Below are positions 1 to 6,607 of a DNA stretch of 64,000 bases, piece after piece (position 1 is the stretch's first letter; each line of letters begins with the position of its first letter). This DNA is from Aquimarina megaterium XH134 (GTDB lineage Bacteria > Bacteroidota > Bacteroidia > Flavobacteriales > Flavobacteriaceae): the NCBI RefSeq assembly GCF_000520975.1, contig NZ_JACB01000003.1, forward strand, positions 1 to 64,000, written 5' to 3'. Made by a program: the position numbers and the translations under genes. A model generated the notes under the pieces. The model was not told the origin of the DNA, did no database searches, and worked only from the letters and a program-made list of their open reading frames with translations.

Positions 1-68
1 CTTAGACATAAAAGCGATTTGCTTGCCATTAGGTCAAACTGCAGGATCCACTCACCAGCTTCATTATT
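1..68 (-). pseudogene. Fragment of a second TolB-like propeller gene
   Basis: Read on the minus strand, these bases match one repeat of the intact TolB-like gene just to the right (about 310..376), including the stretch encoding the K-Q-I-x-F-M-S motif. One base is missing after the Trp codon, so the frame shifts and stop codons appear. It lies directly past the stop of the intact gene and continues off the left edge. It looks like the remnant of a duplicated or interrupted paralogue. What remains outside the window is unknown. Confidence 0.6.
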
Positions 69-77
69 TGGTCCTGG

Positions 78-965
78 CTAACGTAGAAATGTCGCTTTTC
101 TACCATGAGAGAGAATCTTTTTTACTGAAGAACCATCGTTATTCATAATATAAATATGTGATTTTTTATCCTTGTTGGTTGATGAAAAAATTATTTTAGA
201 ACCATCAGGGGACCAGGATGGGTGCCAATCATCAACATCATTATTTGTTATTCGTTTTTGATTAGAACCATCTATATTCATCACATAAATTTCAAAATTT
301 CCATCTCTATTAGACATAAAAACGATTTGCTTACCATCAGTAGAAACCTCAGGATGCCATTCTTCAGCTTCATTATCTGTCAAATGGATAATGTTGGTAC
401 CATCAATATCTGCTATGCTTATCTCACCTTTTTTATCTTTGTATTCTGAAGTAAATACTATTCTTCCATCTGGAGTAAAATAAGGATTACTACCTTTTAA
501 TGATTTTATTTGAGTCCTTTCGCTACCATCTTGATTCATAATCCAAATTTCTGCCTGCCAAACGTCTTCCGAATCTTTATATTCTCTTGCAAAAGCAATT
601 TTTTTTCCATCGGGAGTCCATTCAGGTGCACTATCCCATTTGTTTTTTGCATGAGTTAATCGTTTGCTATTCGTACCATCACTGTTCATTGTATGAATAG
701 ACCAAGTCTTTCCGTCATCATGATATACTCGAAAAGCAAATGTTTTTCCATCAGGAGACAACGCTAAGTAATCACCCTTCGTATTTATACTTTTAATATT
801 TGATTTACCTTCTTTATCGCTTGAATAAATTTTTGCTACTCCCTTTGAAGTATAGGCAATTGTATGGGACGATGATTTAGATGTGTCATTTTCCTTATTT
901 TCTTGAGCAAAGATTGTGTTTAGCGATAAAGCACATGTCAATATTAATAATTTCGTTGTTTTCAT
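78..965 (-). CDS. TolB-like beta-propeller (PD40) exported protein
   Basis: This 295-residue protein starts with a signal peptide (K-rich start, hydrophobic LLILTCALSL, cleavage near FAQ). It then carries five or six WD40-like/PD40 repeats of the type SPDGKTFAF, TPDGKKIAFA, STDGKQIVFMSNRDGN and SPDGSKIIFSS. Such repeats build TolB-type propellers in the periplasm or cell surface of Bacteroidetes, usually for protein binding. The stop codon TAG lies inside a CGTTAGC border motif shared with other single-gene units here. An AraC-family regulator lies upstream on the same strand, 117 bases away, and may control it. The partner and true role are unknown. The family call is firm; the function is not. 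Confidence 0.8.
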   Translation of the reverse strand: MKTTKLLILTCALSLNTIFAQENKENDTSKSSSHTIAYTSKGVAKIYSSDKEGKSNIKSINTKGDYLALSPDGKTFAFRVYHDDGKTWSIHTMNSDGTNSKRLTHAKNKWDSAPEWTPDGKKIAFAREYKDSEDVWQAEIWIMNQDGSERTQIKSLKGSNPYFTPDGRIVFTSEYKDKKGEISIADIDGTNIIHLTDNEAEEWHPEVSTDGKQIVFMSNRDGNFEIYVMNIDGSNQKRITNNDVDDWHPSWSPDGSKIIFSSTNKDKKSHIYIMNNDGSSVKKILSHGRKATFLR

Positions 966-1082
966 GTTTTCTTCTTTGTGTTTGCAATTTATAATTTCAA
1001 CCCGCCAGCGGCTCGTTCACTAAAAAGGTCTATTTTGAATTGATGTTTATGAATTAAAAAGACAAACATACTTTTTGAGAGA

Positions 1083-1874
1083 TTACCAGTCTTGTAAAAT
1101 CTTGCTATTCTTTTTATAATTACCAGGAGTTACTCCAACGTATTTTTTGAAACTATGAGTAAAATGACTTTGGTCATAAAACCCTGATTCAAGCGCAATT
1201 TCTACCAAAGGAACATCACCATAAAAAAGCTTTTTTGAGTTTTCTATTCTAATGGTAGTTAGATATTCTAAAGGTGTTAAACCAATGTTCTTTTTAAAGC
1301 TTTTTTGTAGTTTAAATTTATTCACTTTAAACTTTTTTTGTAGTGTTTCTAAAGTGATTGATTCGTTATAATTTAGAGACAAGTAATTTAGGATATCGTC
1401 AAAAGATTCGTTAGCATATTTTTTAAAATAAGGTTGATGAACATCATTCAAAGTATCCAGAAAAAGGTTTTCAATGATTTTAAAAATTGATGCTTCGTTT
1501 ATGTCAAACTCACTGTTACGATATGAGATAAAATATGGAAAGCTTGCCAGATAAGAATAATCGGCATTTATTTTTTTTGCAACATTTTTGATTACGTCAT
1601 CGCTTATATAAAGTGCCTTATAGGCCCAGGCATTGTTTTTATTGCCCCAGTTTTTATGAATTGAGTAAGGGGGAATTAATTGCAAAGCATTCTTGCTAAC
1701 CAAAAACTCCGAATTGTTAAACGCTATGTTTTCGCTTCCGTATTCTACATAAGCCAGACTCCAAGATTGATGAAAATGCGAAGGAAAATTTTTATCGATG
1801 AACACAGCAGACTTAAGCTCAATACCGTCTAACATTGATAGTTTTGTTGTCTTTACTTTGTTTATTTTGATCAT
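1083..1874 (-). CDS. AraC-family transcriptional regulator
   Basis: A 263-residue regulator. Residues about 20-100 form a cupin-like sensor domain (HFHQSWSLAYVEYGSE; LIPPYSIHKNWG). The C-terminal 100 residues are the double helix-turn-helix of AraC/XylS proteins, with the second-helix signature ALESGFYDQSHFTHSFKKYVG followed by TPGNYKK. It should bind DNA as a one-component regulator, with a small molecule sensed by the N-terminal barrel; the ligand is unknown. It lies upstream of the intact TolB-like gene on the same strand, which makes that gene a plausible target. Its 5' flank is the decayed N-terminus of another TolB-like gene, so its promoter may be inherited from that gene. Confidence 0.85.
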   Translation of the reverse strand: MIKINKVKTTKLSMLDGIELKSAVFIDKNFPSHFHQSWSLAYVEYGSENIAFNNSEFLVSKNALQLIPPYSIHKNWGNKNNAWAYKALYISDDVIKNVAKKINADYSYLASFPYFISYRNSEFDINEASIFKIIENLFLDTLNDVHQPYFKKYANESFDDILNYLSLNYNESITLETLQKKFKVNKFKLQKSFKKNIGLTPLEYLTTIRIENSKKLFYGDVPLVEIALESGFYDQSHFTHSFKKYVGVTPGNYKKNSKILQDW

Positions 1875-1893
1875 TTAAATTTTCAATTAAGTA

Positions 1894-1965
1894 TTTGTTT
1901 TCTTGAACAAAGACAATATTTAGCGATATAACAATTATTAATATTACTAATTTAGTAGTATTTAT
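1894..1965 (-). pseudogene. Decayed N-terminus of a TolB-like gene
   Basis: On the minus strand this encodes 24 codons (I-N-T-T-K-L-V-I ... V-F-V-Q-E-N-K) that align with the signal peptide of the intact TolB-like protein (M-K-T-T-K-L-L-I ... I-F-A-Q-E-N-K). The position of the start codon reads ATA instead of ATG. A strong AAAGGAGG ribosome-binding-like sequence sits just before it (about 1970..1977). Similarity ends after ENK, and the AraC gene begins 20 bases further on. It is a remnant, not a gene; with the fragment at 1..68 it suggests an old paralogue that was disrupted here. Confidence 0.6.
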
Positions 1966-1990
1966 ATTTCCTCCTTTTGTCTATATGTTT

Positions 1991-2060
1991 GGTAACGTCT
2001 CTTTTATGGTGCGTTTGCTTCCCAAAGGGTGCATATGCACTATACAAATTGTTAGCTATT
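1991..2060. repeat. attC-like intergenic element with gene-specific inverted repeat
   Basis: On the minus strand the element runs from AATAGCTAAC (2051..2060, holding the stop codon of the next gene) to GACGTTACC (1991..1999). It contains a perfect 12-base palindrome, GTGCATATGCAC, at 2029..2040. Bases 2051..2060 are the exact inverted copy of 2789..2798 on the other side of the adjacent gene. The border ACGTTA(C/G)C recurs at three other places in this window. The layout resembles integron cassette attachment sites, but the core triplets do not fit the strict attC consensus. Confidence 0.45.
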
Positions 2061-2748
2061 GTTTTAATTCTTCAGTTATATTCTTTTCTACTTTTTCAAT
2101 TACTTGTATAATCAAATCATATCTTCCTAATTTAAATTTTCTATTATTTCTAATTCTCCATAAATAACTAAGGATTTCCTTCTTTTGATTTGTGTCTAAT
2201 TCATTCAAATTATTAATACTTATCAATTCTCCATTCTTATTAAATTCCATAAACGGATATATAATAGTATTAATTCTTGGAAAATAATTTTTATAGGATT
2301 TCATTTCGGGTACATCATATTCTAATTTCTCAATTATGCTGTAATAATAATCGTATAGTGAAATGATTTGAAGTCTTAAAGAGTCGGTTGAAATGATTTT
2401 TAAATTATTTGCTTTTAAAGATTCATAAGCAGATTTGTTAATGATTGGGATATAATCTCTAAATAAGATTGTGTAATAAATTCCTATTGAATCTTGTGAA
2501 ACTTTTTTTCCATTGATTAGTTCCCTAAAAATAGAATCAGCTTTTAAGCTCATTTTATTTCCGTAAATGTTGTTGTTGAAATCTTTAATATCAATCTTAA
2601 TACTATTCTTTATTTCAGTTAGTATTTTTTGCTCGGAATGTCTATTATTTCTATTATCATTCCAATTATTTAATGCGAATGCTGCAATTACTGCAATGAA
2701 TATTGATAGAAATTCAAATGCATATTTTTTCCATTTTCTTTTTTTCAT
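2056..2748 (-). CDS. Membrane-anchored hypothetical protein, DUF6090-like
   Basis: A 230-residue protein with a short basic N-terminus, one transmembrane segment (FEFLSIFIAVIAAFALNNW, about residues 11-29), then a charged, mostly helical extracytoplasmic part. The pattern of a basic start, EFLSIFIAV and then NNWNDNRNNR matches the widespread DUF6090-type proteins of Bacteroidetes, whose function is unknown. It stands alone on the minus strand. Its stop codon falls within one arm of a perfect 10-base inverted repeat (2051..2060 and 2789..2798) that brackets the whole gene. This is consistent with a single-gene cassette. The family assignment is from memory and moderate; no function can be given. 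Confidence 0.6.
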   Translation of the reverse strand: MKKRKWKKYAFEFLSIFIAVIAAFALNNWNDNRNNRHSEQKILTEIKNSIKIDIKDFNNNIYGNKMSLKADSIFRELINGKKVSQDSIGIYYTILFRDYIPIINKSAYESLKANNLKIISTDSLRLQIISLYDYYYSIIEKLEYDVPEMKSYKNYFPRINTIIYPFMEFNKNGELISINNLNELDTNQKKEILSYLWRIRNNRKFKLGRYDLIIQVIEKVEKNITEELKQ

Positions 2749-2788
2749 TCGACTTTATATTCTTTCTTTTTTTCGATTGCTTTTAAAT

Positions 2789-2859
2789 AATAGCTAACGT
2801 CAAATATATGAATCGGAGCAAGGCAAGCAAGCCTGAACCAATCGATTTATCTGCGCATT
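2789..2859. repeat. Structured attC-like element, copy A
   Basis: It begins with AATAGCTAAC (2789..2798), the inverted partner of 2051..2060, and ends with TCTGCGCATT. It can fold: AATCG (2811..2815) pairs with CGATT (2843..2847), and AGGC (2821..2824) pairs with GCCT (2831..2834). A second copy at 47669..47745 shares TAACGT, AATATATG, AGCA and TCTGCGCATT. There the outer stem is TGTCG with CGACA, so the pairing is kept while the bases differ. This covariation supports selection on structure. Confidence 0.5.
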
Positions 2860-2952
2860 TTATTTCTTATTCAATTTATAAAAATTTAGCACCATGGCAA
2901 AAGGGAAATAACCTTTTGATCTAGTACTAAATTGCTCTGATTTTATATATAA

Positions 2953-2963
2953 TGTTAGGGCAA
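2953..2963. repeat. Left arm of 11-base inverted repeat bracketing a single gene
   Basis: TGTTAGGGCAA on the plus strand is the exact reverse complement of TTGCCCTAACA at 3572..3582. The two arms enclose only the gene 2955..3557, and the left arm contains that gene's TAA stop codon. This mirrors the arrangement around the neighbouring gene 2056..2748, which has a different repeat sequence. Confidence 0.6.
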
Positions 2964-3557
2964 GTTTTTTTTCATTTCTTTTAGACTTATTTTGTCCTTA
3001 ATTTTTTCTCTTTTTACTCTTCCTATTTTATCTCCTTGACCTATGATTTTAATGATTCTTTTTGGTTCTATAGAGTTGGATGTGACAATTTGTAAATGTT
3101 CCATACTCAAATTTATAAACTCAATATCAGTTAGTATATTACTTAATTTAATTGATTCTTTATCAATCTCTTTTTTAGCAATTTTAATCAAATCTTGAAT
3201 TGTTAAATCTAAATAATCGTCTCTAGAATGAGCGAGATGTTGACCTAGTTTACATAAAAATACATTTTTGAATTCTTTCTTGAGAGTTTTTAAATCTCCA
3301 ATTTCTTTTTCAAAAGTATCTTTATTAGTGGCTCCATACCAGTCACCAAAATATGCAGGCATATCAGATTCCGTCAATCTAAAAATAAATCCGTTATATT
3401 CTTTTTTATCGGAACCATTAAACATATCAACCCAGAATTTGTCAACATAATGATTACCTGTCAAAGGAAAACAATATAATCCATTTTTATTTTTACGGAT
3501 TCCATTTTTCTTAATCCTTTTTGTATTATTTACAGGTGACCAATGAATTGCTAACAT
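2955..3557 (-). CDS. Hypothetical protein, possibly ADP-ribosyltransferase-like fold
   Basis: A 200-residue soluble protein without signal peptide or membrane segment. I do not recognise a named family with certainty. The start, MLAIHWSPVNNTKRIKKNGI, has the layout of DarT/ART-type proteins, where a His-containing strand is followed by a helix ending in a G-hydrophobic turn. LYCFPLTGN and GFIFRL follow, again as expected for nucleotide-binding strands of such folds. That is inference only; catalytic residues cannot be confirmed. The C-terminus is lysine-rich. The gene is alone, bracketed by an 11-base inverted repeat that overlaps its stop codon, and looks like a mobile single-gene cassette. 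No antitoxin-like partner is adjacent. Confidence 0.5.
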   Translation of the reverse strand: MLAIHWSPVNNTKRIKKNGIRKNKNGLYCFPLTGNHYVDKFWVDMFNGSDKKEYNGFIFRLTESDMPAYFGDWYGATNKDTFEKEIGDLKTLKKEFKNVFLCKLGQHLAHSRDDYLDLTIQDLIKIAKKEIDKESIKLSNILTDIEFINLSMEHLQIVTSNSIEPKRIIKIIGQGDKIGRVKREKIKDKISLKEMKKNLP

Positions 3558-3571
3558 TTCTTGTTTTCTAT

Positions 3572-3582
3572 TTGCCCTAACA
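3572..3582. repeat. Right arm of 11-base inverted repeat bracketing a single gene
   Basis: TTGCCCTAACA is the exact reverse complement of 2953..2963. It lies 15 bases beyond the start codon of the gene 2955..3557, on its upstream side. Confidence 0.6.
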
Positions 3583-3587
3583 ACAGA

Positions 3588-3609
3588 ATATAGGACATAT
3601 GTCCTATAT
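3588..3609. repeat. 22-base perfect palindrome
   Basis: The 22 bases are their own reverse complement, centred between 3598 and 3599, with the core AGGACATATGTCCT. It sits six bases beyond the right arm of the cassette-like inverted repeat and upstream of the single gene. It could be a dimeric operator for that gene or part of the element boundary. The sequence alone does not decide. Confidence 0.5.
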
Positions 3610-3742
3610 ATTCCATGTATTTTTATTTACAAATCTAGAGGATTTATAATTAACTTAAAATTACCTATATCTATCTTGATATGATAAAAATAGACCTCTA
3701 TGCTTTTGTTTTTGAACAATAGAACTAAGCAAGAAATTCAAT

Positions 3743-4723
3743 TTAATTGTAATGCAAATCTATTTTTTCTCTAACCGTATCTAACAGGTTGATTAACTGG
3801 ATGCTTTTTTCGAAACTCATAAGTGTACTTTCTGTACGGTTTTGTAGCAACATTTCCTGTACATGAATAGCTTCATAATTATAACCGTTTGTAGTAACGT
3901 TAAATTCTATATGTTCTGATTTTCCTTCTTTTTGAATAGTAATAGAAGAGGGCTCATGAAAACGACTATTAATGATGAGTACTCCTTTTTCAAATTCGAG
4001 AGTAGCAGTTGTATCGGTTTCTTGGGTAACGGCACTAAATAGGGAAGCTGTAGCTCCATTTTTATAATGAAGCTGAATACTACAATCTTCATCGACTCCT
4101 GTTTTTCCTATAGTAGCCTGGGCATTCACTTCTTCGGGATACCCTAAAATACTTAAAGCAGCAAACAACGGGTATATACCTACATCGAGCAAACTACCCC
4201 CTCCCAGTTTTTTGTTAAATACTCTTCCATCGGGATCAAAAGCAGTTGTGAAGCCAAAATCGGCTTTCAGTGTTTTTACTTTCCCAAGCGCATTAGATTT
4301 AACAACATCTAAAACATAGGTGTAATGCGGAAGAAAATACGTCCAAAGTGCTTCCATTAAGAATATCTTGTTCTTTTTAGCAACCGCGATCATTTCTTCT
4401 ACTTGGGCAGTATCCATAGCAAACGGTTTTTCGCAAAGAACCGCTTTCTTATGGGTAAGGCACATCAACGTATTTTCATAGTGAAATACATGTGGCGTTG
4501 CAATATATATAACATCAATATCGGGATCCAGACTTAAGGCTTCATAGTTATCATAACAGGTCGAGGCGTGATGCTCCTTCCCAAACTCCTGAGCTTTTTT
4601 TAGACTCCTGCTTGCAACGGCATGAAGTTTTGCATTAGGAACCGATTTTAGGTCATCGGCAAACTTATGCGCTATTTTACCACAACCAATGATCCCCCAT
4701 TTTATGATTTTTTCAACACTCAT
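3743..4723 (-). CDS. Gfo/Idh/MocA-family NAD(P)-dependent oxidoreductase
   Basis: A 326-residue cytoplasmic dehydrogenase. The N-terminus holds the Rossmann motif GIIGCGKIAHKFA, followed by the family's conserved EKP loop (CEKPFAMDTAQVEEM, about residues 95-110) and the C-terminal alpha/beta substrate domain with GGGSLLDVGIYPL. These enzymes oxidise or reduce sugars, inositols or related polyols with NAD(P). The start codon overlaps the stop of the upstream symporter by one base (ctaATG), so the two are translationally coupled and probably handle the same imported substrate. It most resembles trans-dihydrodiol/sugar dehydrogenase branches of the family. The actual substrate is unknown. Confidence 0.88.
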   Translation of the reverse strand: MSVEKIIKWGIIGCGKIAHKFADDLKSVPNAKLHAVASRSLKKAQEFGKEHHASTCYDNYEALSLDPDIDVIYIATPHVFHYENTLMCLTHKKAVLCEKPFAMDTAQVEEMIAVAKKNKIFLMEALWTYFLPHYTYVLDVVKSNALGKVKTLKADFGFTTAFDPDGRVFNKKLGGGSLLDVGIYPLFAALSILGYPEEVNAQATIGKTGVDEDCSIQLHYKNGATASLFSAVTQETDTTATLEFEKGVLIINSRFHEPSSITIQKEGKSEHIEFNVTTNGYNYEAIHVQEMLLQNRTESTLMSFEKSIQLINLLDTVREKIDLHYN

Positions 4724-6402
4724 TAGGTTGTTATTTTGGGTTTAGATCCCATTAACGGTTGTATAAATATCGCGATGGTCATTACCAGAACACATCCAAA
4801 TAAATTGAGCCATAGATATGGCATCCAGTCATAATACCAGCCAAGAATAACAATTACTTGGGTAATAAGTGCTGCTACAAAGGTAGCGTTGCTATGTACA
4901 AATTTTACAAAGAACGCTAATAAGAATATGCCTAGCACATTTCCGTAAAAAATAGAACCAATGATGTTTACTAATTGAATAAGATTGTCGAATAAATCGG
5001 CAAAGCATGCTACTATGATTGCTAAAATACCCCATCCCAGAGTGAAAAATTTGGAAGCTGATACATAATGTTGATCGCTTTTTTCTTCGGCTACATTTCG
5101 TTTATATAAATCAATTGCTGTAGTTGATGCTAAGGCATTTAATTCTGAAGCTGTAGAAGACATGGCGGCAGATAAGATAACAGCGAGAAGCAGGCCGATA
5201 AGCCCTCTGGGTAAATTATTTAGAATGAAATGGATAAATACATAATCCTTATCATTTGTCTCTACTGCGGTATCTGCTTTTTTGATTACTGTTTTTGCAG
5301 TTTCGCGGATTTCTTTTTCTTTTTTGTTTAGTTCCTGAATTCGACTTTTATTTTCTGGTTTTTGTTCAGCCAGATATCCTTTAATTATGGCATCTTTTGC
5401 ATCATGAATTTCTGCAAGTTCGTTTTCTAATGCTGTATATTGCGCTGCATATTCTGTATTAAGTACAGCTTCTTTTCCCTTTGGATTAAAATTTAGAGGA
5501 GATGCATTAAATTGATAAAAAACAAATACCATCACTCCAACTAAGAGAATAAAAAACTGCATAGGTACTTTGAGCAATCCATTAAACAAAAGTCCTAGCT
5601 GACTTTCTTTTATAGATTTACCCGTTAAATACCGTTGTACCTGACTTTGATCTGTGCCAAAATAGGAGAGAGCCAAAAATGTTCCTCCAATGATTCCACT
5701 CCAGAACGTATACCGATTATCGAGATCAAACGAGAAGTCAAGTATTTCCATTTTTCCGCTGGCGCCTGCAATATCTAATGCTTTAGAAAAAGTAATTCCC
5801 TCTGGGAGATAACTTATGATAATAAAAAAGGCAACCAACATCCCAATAAAAATAATACCCATCTGTTGTTTCTGAGTAATATTAACTGCTTTTGTTCCTC
5901 CAGAAACAGTGTATATAATTACGAGTATACCTATGATAATATTTAATGTAATTAGATCCCAACCTAGTACAGACGATAATATTATAGCTGGCGCAAAAAT
6001 AGTAATCCCAGCAGCTAATCCTCTTTGAACCAAAAATAGAATAGCGGTTAAACTTCTGGTCTTGAGATCGAATCGACTTTCGAGGTATTCATATGCTGTA
6101 TAGACATTTAGCTTATGATACATTGGGATAAATACCATGCAAATAACAACCATAGCAATAGGAACCCCAAAATAAAATTGCACAAAGCCCATTCCGTCAT
6201 GAAAGGCTTGCCCCGGTGCAGAAAGAAAAGTGATAGCACTTGCTTGTGTTGCCATTACCGATAGACCAATAGTCCACCAATGTGCATCGTTTCCTCCTCG
6301 AATATAATCTTTTACATTTTTACTGCCTTTGGTTTTCCAGGCACCATATAGTACTATAAATAGTAAGGTTCCTAGTAGTACGATCCAATCTATGGTTTGC
6401 AT
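4723..6402 (-). CDS. Sodium:solute symporter (SSS family)
   Basis: A 559-residue inner-membrane transporter with about 13-14 hydrophobic segments. It begins with IDWIVLLGTLLFIVLYGAW, then shows the family hallmarks GGNDAHWWTIGLSVMATQAS and YEYLESRFDLKTRSL. It should import a sugar or sugar derivative with Na+. A charged loop of about 80 residues (about 310-390, rich in E and K) interrupts the C-terminal half before ILSAAMSSTASELNALAST; such an insert is seen in Bacteroidetes SGLT-like members. It is coupled to the downstream Gfo/Idh enzyme by a one-base overlap. It follows a 36-aa membrane protein and the PIG-L deacetylase, suggesting one catabolic operon. Confidence 0.9.
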   Translation of the reverse strand: MQTIDWIVLLGTLLFIVLYGAWKTKGSKNVKDYIRGGNDAHWWTIGLSVMATQASAITFLSAPGQAFHDGMGFVQFYFGVPIAMVVICMVFIPMYHKLNVYTAYEYLESRFDLKTRSLTAILFLVQRGLAAGITIFAPAIILSSVLGWDLITLNIIIGILVIIYTVSGGTKAVNITQKQQMGIIFIGMLVAFFIIISYLPEGITFSKALDIAGASGKMEILDFSFDLDNRYTFWSGIIGGTFLALSYFGTDQSQVQRYLTGKSIKESQLGLLFNGLLKVPMQFFILLVGVMVFVFYQFNASPLNFNPKGKEAVLNTEYAAQYTALENELAEIHDAKDAIIKGYLAEQKPENKSRIQELNKKEKEIRETAKTVIKKADTAVETNDKDYVFIHFILNNLPRGLIGLLLAVILSAAMSSTASELNALASTTAIDLYKRNVAEEKSDQHYVSASKFFTLGWGILAIIVACFADLFDNLIQLVNIIGSIFYGNVLGIFLLAFFVKFVHSNATFVAALITQVIVILGWYYDWMPYLWLNLFGCVLVMTIAIFIQPLMGSKPKITT

Positions 6403-6463
6403 AAGTTGATTGATTAAATTAGTTTATTGATTGATGATTGAGGTTGTTTTCTGTACAGAAGAA

Positions 6464-6574
6464 TTATGAATAGGAATTAGTGATAAAATAAAACAGTAGT
6501 ATATAAACTGCATTAGCGATTAATACTGCACTATATAATTTTTTCCACTCTCTTTTTTCGTCTTTCTTTTCCAT
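6464..6574 (-). CDS. 36-aa small membrane protein beside the symporter
   Basis: This minus-strand frame of 37 codons starts with ATG at 6572..6574 and ends with TAA. The product has a charged cytoplasmic start (MEKKDEKREWKKL) and one transmembrane helix (YSAVLIANAVYILLFYFIT). It sits between the deacetylase gene and the symporter, all on one strand with gaps of 33 and 61 bases. The charged-start single-helix design and its place next to an SSS transporter suggest a transporter-associated small subunit. That role is inferred from position only. It is too short for standard gene callers and easily missed. Confidence 0.6.
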   Translation of the reverse strand: MEKKDEKREWKKLYSAVLIANAVYILLFYFITNSYS

Positions 6575-6607
6575 AATAAAAATTGCTAGATTAGATATAT
6601 TTGATAT

